From: JACKCB01 sp964452775
GTDB lineage: Bacteria > Chloroflexota > Anaerolineae > Promineifilales > Promineifilaceae
Length of the DNA stretch: 64,000 nt
Assembly (NCBI GenBank): GCA_964452775.1
Contig: CAYVQP010000012.1
Location: 5,979 to 69,978, forward strand
Reading direction: 5' to 3'
Part shown: positions 29,258 to 38,141 of the stretch, piece by piece
Layout of the letters: every line of letters begins with the position of its first letter
Position numbering within the stretch: the first letter of the stretch is position 1
The notes under the pieces: generated by a model
Seen by the model: the letters and a program-made list of their open reading frames with translations, nothing else
What the model was told of the DNA's origin: nothing
The model's database searches: none
Translations under genes and position numbers: made by a program

Positions 29258-31675
29258 ATGCCAAACCACACCCAACCTTCCCTCTTCCGCCGGCCCAAAT
29301 CCGACAAGCCGGCCATCTCCTACACGCCGGGCCCCAACCCCGACCTGCGCCGCTTCGTGGAGGAACACGCCACGCCTTACGATCCATCCACTGATGATTA
29401 CAGCGTTCCCCCATTTGACAAGCCGATCACCTCCACGAAGGCGACGGCTATTTACAACATGCACACCTATTGGAGCAAGAAGCCCCACGACGCCATTCGG
29501 CAGTACATTCGCCACTACACGCAGCCCGGCGACCTGGTGCTGGACCCTTTCTGCGGCTCCGGCGGCACGGCGCTGGCCGCATTGATGGAAGGGCGCAAGG
29601 CAATCGCCATTGACCTGTCCCCGGCGGCGACGTTCATCACCAAGAATTACTGCACGCCGGTAGATGTGGTCGAATTACAGGCGGCCTTTGATGAGCTTGC
29701 GGCGCGGGTTAAGCCGGAGATGGACTGGCTGTATGAAACCCGCTGTGATCGCTGCGATGGAAGAGCTACGACTGTTTACACGGTCTATTCCTATGTATTC
29801 CAGTGTCCTCGCTGCCTGCGAACAGTCCCCCTGTACGACTGCGTCGAAGTGAGAGATCAAACCGCAAACGGAAAGCCCAAGAAGATTAACGCTTGCCTCT
29901 ACTGCTACTCGCGTGGGCAAGTCGAAGAGATCAGTTCACGGAGCCAGCGATTTGATCCTATCCCCGTCCTTGTAGTCTATGATTGTGATGAGGGGTGCAG
30001 GCCAAAGCGCGACCAACGCCGGCACAACGATTCGAATCAGAAGAAACAAGCCTACTTTCAGATGCATGACTTAGGAAAACTCCAGGCTATCGAACGCCGA
30101 GATATTCCACACTGGATTCCACCGCACCGCATGATGAACGTCGAGTCGGATACAAAGCCTTGGGGTGACGAGTGGCGGCCAGGGCGGGACTTTCGAGCAG
30201 TTGCTGAGCTTTTTACGAAGCGGAATCTCTGGGCATTATCAGCCATCAATGAATTCGCCAAACAGCCTCACCTGAGAATGGCTTTTAGTTCGATACTTCT
30301 GAATAGCAGTAAGCTATATAGACATCGAGAAGGCGGAGGAGGAGGGCCAACAGGTACATATTACTTGCCTCAGGTCAGTCGGGAACTTGCGGTGTGGTCC
30401 CAGGTCGAAGACAAGGTGCGTAGTTATCTCATTATTGGGAATCAAGTTGATAGTGGTCAAATTACGATTTCCACACAATCCGCCACCAACATGCCTGAGG
30501 TGGTGTCGAACTCGGTAGACCATATATTCACAGATCCCCCCTACGCAAACAAAGTGCAATATGGTGAGCTGAATTTCATCTGGGAGGCGTGGCTTGGCTT
30601 TGACACCCACTGGCACAACCAGGAAATAATCATCAATGAGACCCGCGGAAAGGACGACATGGATTGGTCCAAAATGATGAGCCAAGCATTCGATGAATGT
30701 TTTCGGGTACTAAAGCCGGGCCGGTGGCTTTCGCTCTGTTATCATGACACCAGTGAAGGCACTTGGCAACTTGTACAGGATCTGATGGCGGAAGTTGGCT
30801 TCATTCCTGAGATAACAGATCGAGCTCTCTTTATCGACACCACCCAAAAGACCTTCAACCAACTCATGGCGGAGAAGGTGACCCGGCGGGACCTGGTCAT
30901 CAATTTTCGCAAGCCCCGTCCCGATGAGCTGCCGCAGCAGTTGATGCTCTTTGGCGACGAAGACGCAGCCACTTTTGCCGAGAAGGCCCGCGCCATTCTC
31001 GCGCAGGCGCTTGAAGCCCACCCCGGCAGCCCCGCCGACCGGCTATACGACGAGCTCGTCTCCCGCATGGTGCGCCAACGCGCCTTCGAGCGGCACAACT
31101 TTGACGAGCTGCTGCGCAGCGTGGCTGAGGAGGTGGATGGGCGCTGGTACCTGCTGGCCACAGCCGGGCTGCTCGACGCCGCCGAAAGCGCCAAAGAAGA
31201 AGCCGCCGCCGCCCGCCTGGAAACCTTCATGACCAGCCAACTGACCAACCAGCCAACCGAATCCGGCATCCACTTCTCCGACCTCTTTGAGCAGAACCTC
31301 TTCGTGCAGGACAAGCCCCGCCGCGACCTGAAGGAATGGCTGCCGGAATACTTCTTCCGTACCGAAGCGGGCATCTGGCGGCCGCCGGCCAATGAAGAAG
31401 AGCGACAACAGAAGGCATCTCTGCGCGCCGGCGGCGTCCTGCGGCGCATCAAGCGCTTCGGCAACGCCCTGCTGGAAGGCGCGCCTCCCGCCTCCCGCGA
31501 CCGGCCGGAGAACCTGGCCACCGCCGCCGATTGGATCCGCCAATGTCGCCGGGCCGGGCTGTATGAGCTTGGCCGGGCGCTCTATGAGAAGGGCGGCTTC
31601 TCATTCGACCAATTGAGCGATGAAGCGTTTATTGAGGTTGAGGAGGATTATCAGATTTGTGTGCGGAGGAGTTAG
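29258..31675 (+). CDS. BREX-associated DNA methyltransferase 2
   Basis: An 805-residue paralogue of methyltransferase 1. Motif I is VLDPFCGSGG (D96), motif IV is FTDPPY (D426); the block YNMHTYWSKKPHDAIRQYIR before motif I and the 230-residue C-terminal part starting at RDLVINFRKP are shared almost word for word with the first enzyme. The central segment (about 29.75-30.88 kb), with CDRCDG, CPRC and another Cys cluster, is divergent and AT-richer. This is what one expects if the centre sets target specificity. Two methylases in one BREX locus may protect two recognition sites or act as alternates. Confidence 0.8.
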   Translation: MPNHTQPSLFRRPKSDKPAISYTPGPNPDLRRFVEEHATPYDPSTDDYSVPPFDKPITSTKATAIYNMHTYWSKKPHDAIRQYIRHYTQPGDLVLDPFCGSGGTALAALMEGRKAIAIDLSPAATFITKNYCTPVDVVELQAAFDELAARVKPEMDWLYETRCDRCDGRATTVYTVYSYVFQCPRCLRTVPLYDCVEVRDQTANGKPKKINACLYCYSRGQVEEISSRSQRFDPIPVLVVYDCDEGCRPKRDQRRHNDSNQKKQAYFQMHDLGKLQAIERRDIPHWIPPHRMMNVESDTKPWGDEWRPGRDFRAVAELFTKRNLWALSAINEFAKQPHLRMAFSSILLNSSKLYRHREGGGGGPTGTYYLPQVSRELAVWSQVEDKVRSYLIIGNQVDSGQITISTQSATNMPEVVSNSVDHIFTDPPYANKVQYGELNFIWEAWLGFDTHWHNQEIIINETRGKDDMDWSKMMSQAFDECFRVLKPGRWLSLCYHDTSEGTWQLVQDLMAEVGFIPEITDRALFIDTTQKTFNQLMAEKVTRRDLVINFRKPRPDELPQQLMLFGDEDAATFAEKARAILAQALEAHPGSPADRLYDELVSRMVRQRAFERHNFDELLRSVAEEVDGRWYLLATAGLLDAAESAKEEAAAARLETFMTSQLTNQPTESGIHFSDLFEQNLFVQDKPRRDLKEWLPEYFFRTEAGIWRPPANEEERQQKASLRAGGVLRRIKRFGNALLEGAPPASRDRPENLATAADWIRQCRRAGLYELGRALYEKGGFSFDQLSDEAFIEVEEDYQICVRRS

Positions 31676-31735
31676 GGGGTGGTTGGTTAGTTAGTTGGTT
31701 GGTTAGTTAGTTGGTTAGTTAGTTGGTTAGTGGGT
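31676..31735 (+). repeat. GGTTAGTT tract (inverted) after methyltransferase 2
   Basis: About 60 bases of GGTTGGTTAGTTAGTT units between the methylase stop and the next gene. It is the reverse complement type of the tract at 29213-29257. The transcripts of both could pair, or DNA recombination between them could invert the methylase gene. Confidence 0.8.
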
Positions 31736-31741
31736 GATGAA

Positions 31742-32221
31742 ATGGGTTTTCAGGATATTGAGGAGAGTCGAGTCTATCAGAGGGCGGAAGGGCTGGCCGA
31801 TAGAGTATGGGAGATAGTGACGGGATGGTCGGATGCATTTGCTAAGGACACCATCGGCAAGCAGCTGACTCGGGCGACAGACTCGATTGGCGCAAACATC
31901 GCCGAGAGCAGTGGCCGATACTACCCAGCCGATGTCATTCGTTTCCTATACTATGCTCGCGGCTCCTTATACGAGACCCGTTTCTGGATCAAGAGAGCCA
32001 GAAAGAGGGGCCTATTGCCCGACGACACATTTTCCTTTCTGAAATCAGAGCTCCAGCAAACGGCCAAAGAACTAAACGCCTACATCACATTCCAAAAAAC
32101 CAGAACCCTCAAACAAACCAAGCCGCCCAACACAATCACCACCACCGAACCAACCAACAAACAAACCACCAAACCAACCAACAAACCACCAAACCAACAA
32201 ACCAACGAGACCCCATCATGA
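31742..32221 (+). CDS. Four-helix-bundle protein (23S rRNA IVP/Avd-like)
   Basis: A 159-residue protein. The first 120 residues follow the four-helix-bundle pattern of the S23/IVP family: ESRVYQRAEGLADRVWEIV, then TRATDSIGANIAESSGRY and EFLYYARGSLYETRFWIKRA-like helices (here DVIRFLYYARGSLYETRFW). Related bundles bind nucleic acid, for example Avd in diversity-generating retroelements, but the role in a BREX locus is unknown. The tail from about residue 115 is low-complexity Thr/Asn/Lys/Pro made by CCAA-type repeats. I prefer the ATG at 31742 over a GTG at 31730. Its stop overlaps the brxL start. Confidence 0.6.
   Translation: MGFQDIEESRVYQRAEGLADRVWEIVTGWSDAFAKDTIGKQLTRATDSIGANIAESSGRYYPADVIRFLYYARGSLYETRFWIKRARKRGLLPDDTFSFLKSELQQTAKELNAYITFQKTRTLKQTKPPNTITTTEPTNKQTTKPTNKPPNQQTNETPS
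32105..32210 (+). repeat. CCAAC/AACAAACC repeat inside the four-helix gene
   Basis: Around 100 bases of irregular ACCAACC, AACAAACC and ACCACC units encode the Thr/Asn/Lys/Pro tail of the four-helix protein. It resembles the two intergenic + strand tracts and looks like a tract captured into coding sequence. Confidence 0.7.
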
Positions 32222-34743
32222 ACCTGACATTCAAAGAGACATTTTCCGGCAAAGTCGTCAACAAGGCATTGACCTTCAACACCGGCATGGATGAGTTTCC
32301 ACGCTACGTGTTGGAGTACCTGATTGACAACTACTGCGCGGAAGAGACATTCGAAGAAGACTTCGCCCAGGTGCAACGCCGGCTGCGTGACAACTTTGTG
32401 CACGGCGCCGAAGCGGAGCGCATCCGCCACTACATCCGCGAAAATCAGGAGCATACCCTGATCGCCAGCCTGGAAGTGCGCCTGGTGGAAACGCAGGACA
32501 AATATTGGGGCTCGATCGGGGCCATCAACGAGCGCTTTGTCAATATTGATGAGTCGCTGGTCAAGCAATACCCCATGCTGTTGGCCGGAGGTATGTGGGG
32601 CACCATCACCCTGGCTTACGATCCCAGCCAGGTCCACGACAAGAAGATCCGACCTTTCACCGTGCTGGATTTCACCCCCTTCCAGATCTCGGTCATTGAC
32701 GTGGGCGAGTTTGTTGCCAAGCGCGCGCATTTCAGCGACGAGCAGTGGCTGGATATCCTGGTGAACTCCTTTGGCCTGAACCCGGAGCGCATGAGCCGGC
32801 GCGAGAAGCTGATCTACATCAGCCGGGCCATTCCACTGGTCGAGTCCAACCACAATATGATCGAACTGGGCCCGCGGGAAACCGGAAAGACATATCTATT
32901 CCGCAATATCTCCTACTACGCCCACGTGTTATCCGGCGGCAAGGCCACGCCGGCCGGCCTGTTCATCAACCTCGGCAGCGGCCAGGTAGGCTTGGTCGGC
33001 AGCCGCGATGCGGTGGTGTTCGACGAAATCGCCAACACGGATTTCACCGACCCCAAGGCGATGGTCAGCATCATGCAAGGCTACATGCAGGACGCCAAAT
33101 TCAGCCGGGGCAAAAAGGAGATACTGGCCTTTTGCTCGATCGTGCTGGTCGGCAATCTAGACGTGCAGGGCAGACAACCCCATGAGAAGTACTATCATCT
33201 CTTTGAGCCGCTGCCCAGCTTTCTGCAGGTAGAGGCGCTCATAGATCGCGTCCATTTCTATCTACCCGGCTGGGAGGTGCCCAAAATAGGGCCCGAGTCA
33301 GCCAGCGCCGACTACGGTTTCATCACCGATTATTTCTGCGAAATCATGCACGAACTGCGCCGGGTCGACCTACTGGGCCAGGTCAAGAATCGCTTCCGGC
33401 TTTTCGATGCCGCCGGCTCCACTCAGGGGCTTACCTCGCGGGACGTGCGGGCGATCCACAAGTCGCTCTCCGGCATGCTCAAGCTGATGTACCCCCACTC
33501 TGAGATAACCGACAGCCAACTGGAGGAGCTGCTGCTGTTGGCCATCGAGGGCCGGCAGCGGGTGCGCAACCAGCTCCACCTGATGGCTCCGGGCGAGTAC
33601 TACCCGGTCAAGATCGCGGCCCAGATGGTTGAGTCCGGACAAGAGGTCCGCCCAACTCTGCCGGAGGGGGATCGCAAAGTGAAGGTAGTTCTGCCCACAA
33701 AGCCCCTCGTCGGCGAGGTAACCGGCCTGGCCGTAGCCGGCGAACAGGGGGTCATACTGCGCTTCGAGATGCAAGTGACCAAAGGGCACGGCCGCATTGT
33801 GCCGTTAGGCTCTATCCAACGCGTGATGCGCGAGTCCATCGAGGCCGCTACCCAGTATATTCGCGCGCATTATAAGGAGTTGGGTATACCCTCAGACTGG
33901 AATGAAAACGTTGATGTGGCTGTCCTCGCCGCCATGATGGCTATGCCTAAAGAAGGGCCCTCAGCCGGCGTCACTATTGTGACGGGCATCGTCTCGGCCT
34001 TGAAGGGTTTGCCCGTCCGCCATGACATTGCCATGACCGGCGAAATTACCATCATGGGCAAAGTATTAGCGGTTGGCGGTATCCAGCCCAAGCTGCTGGC
34101 GGCAATTGATGCCGGCGTCAGTACCGTTGTCTTGCCGGCCGAAAACGAACAGGACGTGCATTATCTGCCGGACTACATGCGGGAAAAGGTGGAATTGATC
34201 TACGTCAACGACATTCGTGAAGCGCTGGCTGCAGCCGGTCTGCAGTCTGCCATTGCCGGCGACGTGGTCAAGGCCACGTCTCTCCAACGTTTGATACGGG
34301 GCGGCGAAAACGAGAGGTTGGAATTAAAGAGTACCCTGCAGTGGGACGTACATCAACAGAAACGCAATGACGACCTGCGTCGCGAGGTGCTCAAGACAGT
34401 TGCCGCTTTCCTTAACTCAGACGGCGGCACATTGCTCATTGGCGTGCAGGACAATGGTGAGGTCTACGGGCTGGAGCACGATCTGAAGTTGCTCAAGAAC
34501 TCACGCGACCAGTTTGAGCTAACCCTGCGAAACCTGATCAATGACCGTATCGGCGTGGAATTCGGCGGCTTTATCAAAGTGCGCTTTGATGACGTGGAGG
34601 GCAAGATAGTTTGCCGGGTGGATGTGGCCCCTGCGCCGAAGCCGGCATACTGTGACAATGAGTTCTTCATTCGAACGGGCAATCAGACGCGGAATTTGAC
34701 TTTGCCGGCGGCGATGGAGTATGTGCGGATCAAGTGGGGATAG
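32218..34743 (+). CDS. brxL: BrxL-like AAA/Lon protein with C-terminal AlbA_2 domain
   Basis: An 841-residue protein with three parts. Residues 1-490 are BrxL: an N-terminal domain, P-loop GPRETGKT (G218 onward), and VVFDEIAN as Walker B. Residues about 495-690 are a Lon-type S16 protease domain with the Ser in EGPSAGVT (S582) and the Lys in GIQPKLLAA (K625), so the dyad is intact. Residues about 698-841 are an AlbA_2/Schlafen-type ATP- or nucleic-acid-binding domain (NERLELKSTLQW, FLNSDGGTLLIGVQDNG). Known BrxL normally ends after the Lon-like part; the extra domain is the odd feature. Start overlaps the upstream stop (ATGA). Confidence 0.85.
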   Translation: MNLTFKETFSGKVVNKALTFNTGMDEFPRYVLEYLIDNYCAEETFEEDFAQVQRRLRDNFVHGAEAERIRHYIRENQEHTLIASLEVRLVETQDKYWGSIGAINERFVNIDESLVKQYPMLLAGGMWGTITLAYDPSQVHDKKIRPFTVLDFTPFQISVIDVGEFVAKRAHFSDEQWLDILVNSFGLNPERMSRREKLIYISRAIPLVESNHNMIELGPRETGKTYLFRNISYYAHVLSGGKATPAGLFINLGSGQVGLVGSRDAVVFDEIANTDFTDPKAMVSIMQGYMQDAKFSRGKKEILAFCSIVLVGNLDVQGRQPHEKYYHLFEPLPSFLQVEALIDRVHFYLPGWEVPKIGPESASADYGFITDYFCEIMHELRRVDLLGQVKNRFRLFDAAGSTQGLTSRDVRAIHKSLSGMLKLMYPHSEITDSQLEELLLLAIEGRQRVRNQLHLMAPGEYYPVKIAAQMVESGQEVRPTLPEGDRKVKVVLPTKPLVGEVTGLAVAGEQGVILRFEMQVTKGHGRIVPLGSIQRVMRESIEAATQYIRAHYKELGIPSDWNENVDVAVLAAMMAMPKEGPSAGVTIVTGIVSALKGLPVRHDIAMTGEITIMGKVLAVGGIQPKLLAAIDAGVSTVVLPAENEQDVHYLPDYMREKVELIYVNDIREALAAAGLQSAIAGDVVKATSLQRLIRGGENERLELKSTLQWDVHQQKRNDDLRREVLKTVAAFLNSDGGTLLIGVQDNGEVYGLEHDLKLLKNSRDQFELTLRNLINDRIGVEFGGFIKVRFDDVEGKIVCRVDVAPAPKPAYCDNEFFIRTGNQTRNLTLPAAMEYVRIKWG

Positions 34744-34817
34744 GTGTGTGTGGGATTTTTTCGGAATTTCGTGTCGCTCAACGAGGGTAAAACTATCATC
34801 CTACTGCGGCTCGACCG

Positions 34818-35624
34818 TCAGGGCGCGCTCAGCAATTGGACAGCGCCCATGCCTATGGCAGTTTTCCGGCCGAAGCCGCTGAACTCGGCCACCCGTGCCA
34901 GCGCGTGCCAGCAGCGCAGATGCTCTTCCGGCGACCCAGCAGACGCGCGCAGTGTGGCCTGCCCTACAAAGCCGACCAGCCGCCGCCGATGGTCCAGTGC
35001 ATACTGCTCCGTGCAAAGGTTGTACTCGATCACGTGGACGTCCTCTGCCAGCCAACGCAGCCATTCTTCCGACACCCGGACCTCTACCGGCGCAAAATGG
35101 TTCCAGGCGCGCACCGGCCCGCTGTCGATCGTGAATAGACTTTCCGGCAAGGGAAAGAGAAACGGATGCGCCCCGCGGCTGAATGTGACGGGTGTAAGGA
35201 AGCGAAAGCGCAGCTCACTTGCCGGTGGTAGCCCGCCCAACGGAATGAAGCCCGGCGCGGTGCGATAGTAGACGCCTGCCACCGCCACGCTCAACTTGCC
35301 CAGCTTCAGCGCAGTGCGCCTGTTGTGCGCCGTTTCCCAGGCGGTCAGCACCGCGCGGCTAGCGTCGCTGGTGAATACCCGCGTCTCGATGCCTATCAGC
35401 ATCCCACGCTCGACCAGTGGTAAGATTGTGTATGGAGCCGGGACTGGTTTGCCGGTCTCGGGGTCTCGGACGCTGTTATAGTCGTGCAGGCGGGTCGCCT
35501 CGTCCGGATTACTATCACGCAGCAACGTGAAAAGGAGGCCCTGCAATCCCATGCCGGTGATAGTACCTACCGGCAGAGCGTTGGTGTCGCCGGTTGGGGC
35601 TAAGCTGGCGGTAATTCGATACAT
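34818..35624 (-). CDS. cas6: Cas6 family crRNA endoribonuclease
   Basis: A 268-residue RAMP protein, last gene of the cas operon. It shows two ferredoxin-like halves and ends with the Gly-rich signature EFSGFGRKTAIGMGAV that defines Cas6. Cas6 cuts the repeat of the precursor crRNA, leaving the 8-base tag (here AUUGAAAC if the array is read on the - strand). The catalytic His is not certain by eye. The gene is convergent with brxL, with 74 bases between the stops. No clear ribosome site is seen at the ATG. Confidence 0.85.
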   Translation of the reverse strand: MYRITASLAPTGDTNALPVGTITGMGLQGLLFTLLRDSNPDEATRLHDYNSVRDPETGKPVPAPYTILPLVERGMLIGIETRVFTSDASRAVLTAWETAHNRRTALKLGKLSVAVAGVYYRTAPGFIPLGGLPPASELRFRFLTPVTFSRGAHPFLFPLPESLFTIDSGPVRAWNHFAPVEVRVSEEWLRWLAEDVHVIEYNLCTEQYALDHRRRLVGFVGQATLRASAGSPEEHLRCWHALARVAEFSGFGRKTAIGMGAVQLLSAP

Positions 35625-35711
35625 GGCAGGGTGTCGTTGTGCTGTACCTTGCGTTGCGTACCGAGCAAACGGTCTCGAAACCAGCGGAATCGGCGGCTGG
35701 CCGGATCGACC

Positions 35712-36809
35712 TCACCTCCGCGCTGAGAGTTGTCGCCGGATCTCCTGAATATCCAACTGCATATCGACCAATTGTTGCGCCGGTCTACGCTCCTCCATGA
35801 AATAGGTCCAGTCCAGCGCCTCTTCAAAATGGAAAACCAGCCGGGTGAGCCACTCGTGGTAGGCGTCCACCTCTTGGCGGCGAGCAGACAGAAGCTGCAG
35901 CAAGCCATTCAGCTCGGCCCGGACCGTCATCCGGGCTCCCAACGCCATGAACTCATTTTGTTCGCCCGGCTCCGGCAACCCTTCATGCAAGACCATAATG
36001 CGCCGCGTGCGCTTCTCGGCCTTCCAGCGATAGATCGAGAGCTCCTTAAAGAAGTCAACCGTCACTGTCCCGTGGCGCCCGTCTCCAATGATCCAGCGCC
36101 ATCCGGCGTCGGTCTGGCTCCAAGAAATCGAGACCGATGCAGGCAGTGGAATGGCCAGCCTCTGTTGCGGGGCAATGTATGGATTTGTCTTCAGGCGATC
36201 GGGCAAATCCTTCACGCCGATTCTCTTCGTCCTCAGATTGGCCCGGCTCCATTTGCCATAGGATCCCGGCCCCAGCGACCGTTCGCAATAGAAGTCCAGC
36301 GTCTTTAGCAATAGAGCATCCAACAACTCATGATGGCATTTGTAATAGAACTGGTGGAATTGCCCCGAGCGATGGTCCACGCGCCATCGCCGGTACTCAC
36401 CCGCCAGAGCCTGGCGCTCATTCTTGGTATAGGCATTGCGAAAAAGCTCCGCCGCAAATTCCAGCACAGTGTAGGCGGGCGCTTCTGGAGCCGCCACGAC
36501 AATGCCGTCGTCAACGCTAATGTCGTACGTGATCATCACATCTATCAGGGCCACACTGCTTTCCATGTGGTTGTTGCGCTGCCAGAAATAGGTAATTACG
36601 ACCAGGCTTCCGACGATCACGATGCCGAAAGCAACCCAGCTCCACACCAACGGAACGCTAAGACTGTCGAATGTGACGAAGATCGCCGCACTGACCCACT
36701 CAATCAGCACCCCCAGCCCGATAATCGCCAGGACGAGCTCCAGGATCGCCTTGCGTCGCTCAACCGCCTGCTCGTTGGTGCTGTAGACGTTATCGCGTCG
36801 GCTAGGCAC
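35712..36809 (-). CDS. Two-helix membrane protein inside the cas operon, unknown
   Basis: A 365-residue protein starting at GTG 36809, which overlaps the stop of the upstream RAMP gene. Residues about 20-90 contain two membrane helices (ILELVLAIIGLGVLIEWV and WVAFGIVIVGSLVVITYFW). The cytosolic part of about 270 residues is unrecognised: a region ending in RRWRVDHRSGQFHQFYYKCH has an R-x4-H pattern reminiscent of HEPN ribonucleases but without the usual polar residue after Arg, so I do not claim it. It sits between the RAMP gene and cas6, same strand, so it is a candidate type III ancillary effector or membrane tether. Confidence 0.5.
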   Translation of the reverse strand: MPSRRDNVYSTNEQAVERRKAILELVLAIIGLGVLIEWVSAAIFVTFDSLSVPLVWSWVAFGIVIVGSLVVITYFWQRNNHMESSVALIDVMITYDISVDDGIVVAAPEAPAYTVLEFAAELFRNAYTKNERQALAGEYRRWRVDHRSGQFHQFYYKCHHELLDALLLKTLDFYCERSLGPGSYGKWSRANLRTKRIGVKDLPDRLKTNPYIAPQQRLAIPLPASVSISWSQTDAGWRWIIGDGRHGTVTVDFFKELSIYRWKAEKRTRRIMVLHEGLPEPGEQNEFMALGARMTVRAELNGLLQLLSARRQEVDAYHEWLTRLVFHFEEALDWTYFMEERRPAQQLVDMQLDIQEIRRQLSARR

Positions 36810-37686
36810 TGTCAGCGTTCTCCCACACGCCGTAAATGCCGATCTTGAATTTTCCACCTTTCGCTCCCACCTTGCTGCCCGGCACGTAGCACATGCCAGA
36901 GTAGTCAACGCCTGCGCCGTCATGCTCCTGCCAGATCCGGCCGGCCAACGGCTCTACAGGGCCGTCCAATTCTTGGCCGGGGTCAGCTCGGGTGTGCGCG
37001 AGCAAATGTTGGTCCGGCGCGACGGTGACTATGGGCTTGGGAGCGTCAAGCGTGACACGATAGGCCCCGCTAGCGTCGAAGATGGAGATCTCGGCGCCAG
37101 AGGTACCCGTCTTGTGCTCGCATTGCGTCTCCGCACAGCGAACGCGCCCCCAGCCGTAGCTACGCTCACCACCCAGCTGAATGCGCTTGAGCGCCGCCTG
37201 CCAGTCCAGTTTCAAGGGGTCCAGGTCGTCACGCACAAAGAAGTAGCCTAGAAGAAAGACTGGCTGAGCGGCGATGCGTGTGCGCGGGAGCAGGTACTCT
37301 ACCTCGTGTAACGTCGTCTCGGCGGCAGATTGCTCTGGGTAGTTGAGCGCGGTGCTCGCATAGCTGCCCAGATGCTCAAATGCAAAGCCAGAGACATCCT
37401 GCCACGGAAAGACAATGCGATAGTCGCCGTTTACCTGCAGCGCGGGATAGAAATAGGTGTACGCCAACTGGTTATGCACCTTTCCTGCGACATCCTGATA
37501 AAGTGTCGGATCCGTCGCCGGCTCCCCGCTCGGCCGCGAGTCGCGCGCGATGCGCGCGGTCAGCGCCCCCCACATTGTCCGCCCCACGACATAGGGGTGC
37601 GTTCGTTGCACGTTGCCCACCTTGTTCCAGCCGATGTGCATGGGGGCGACCAGGCGGAACACAATGCGATATGCCGTCCAGTTCAT
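36802..37686 (-). CDS. CRISPR RAMP protein, Cmr3/Cas5-like (tentative)
   Basis: A 294-residue RAMP-fold protein. It begins with a ferredoxin strand typical of the fold (YRIVFRLVAPMHIGW), then PYVVGRTMWGALTARIA, and has the Gly-rich loop LGGERSYGWGRV in the middle rather than at the end. That arrangement fits the Cas5/Cmr3 group, which caps the 5' tag of the crRNA, but a Cas7-type assignment is possible. It lies directly after the cmr5-like gene with 7 bases between. By elimination it is the cmr3 slot of this locus. Confidence 0.55.
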   Translation of the reverse strand: MNWTAYRIVFRLVAPMHIGWNKVGNVQRTHPYVVGRTMWGALTARIARDSRPSGEPATDPTLYQDVAGKVHNQLAYTYFYPALQVNGDYRIVFPWQDVSGFAFEHLGSYASTALNYPEQSAAETTLHEVEYLLPRTRIAAQPVFLLGYFFVRDDLDPLKLDWQAALKRIQLGGERSYGWGRVRCAETQCEHKTGTSGAEISIFDASGAYRVTLDAPKPIVTVAPDQHLLAHTRADPGQELDGPVEPLAGRIWQEHDGAGVDYSGMCYVPGSKVGAKGGKFKIGIYGVWENADSA

Positions 37687-37693
37687 GCCGGCC

Positions 37694-38089
37694 TCACATC
37701 GCCTTTGCCCCGTAACGGAGATACGTGAGCATCTGTTCCAGCACCTGCTTGACCAGAAGCGTCCGGTCCAGGCATTGGGTTACGTTGTTGGAGATGTAAC
37801 TCAGGATTTCCGACTGAATGCCCGGAGACCCTGTGTATTCAGGCAGCCCGATGTTTTGCAGAAAGCTGAGCGTCTCATCACGCACAATCTCCGCCAACTC
37901 CCTGTTGTTCTTGGTGGAGCAGAGATAAAGCATGGCGGCGTACGTACCCATTTCTTGCAGCACGCCGAGCGCATTGGTAGCCGTATTGTCCAGGTCGCTC
38001 GACTTGGCCTGCTTGTTCGCTGCCGCTTGAACGATTCTCTGGGCCGTTTTCGCGGCCTGATAGTCGAGGTTGATGACGCCGTTTGTCAT
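37694..38089 (-). CDS. cmr5: Cmr5-like small subunit (Cas11)
   Basis: A 131-residue helical protein: DYQAAKTAQRIVQAAANK, then ALGVLQEMGTYAAMLYLCST. Size, helix content and position next to the cmr4-like gene fit the small subunit (Cas11, Cmr5) that lines the inner filament of the effector and holds the target strand. A good ribosome site (AAAGGACGG) precedes the ATG. Sequence of this subunit is poorly conserved, so the call rests partly on context. Confidence 0.75.
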   Translation of the reverse strand: MTNGVINLDYQAAKTAQRIVQAAANKQAKSSDLDNTATNALGVLQEMGTYAAMLYLCSTKNNRELAEIVRDETLSFLQNIGLPEYTGSPGIQSEILSYISNNVTQCLDRTLLVKQVLEQMLTYLRYGAKAM

Positions 38090-38141
38090 TGTCGCCGTCC
38101 TTTTCCTGTCAGTAAATAAGAGTCAACTTTGCCCCGACCTC

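Noticed and set aside
15636..34743. DISARM or Dnd-type system
   Set aside because: No DUF1998, DrmA-type helicase or DndBCD genes; PglZ, BrxC and BrxL identify BREX.
36355..36420. HEPN ribonuclease motif in the membrane protein
   Set aside because: R-x4-H patterns occur but lack the usual polar residue after Arg and the flanking helix pattern; too weak to claim.
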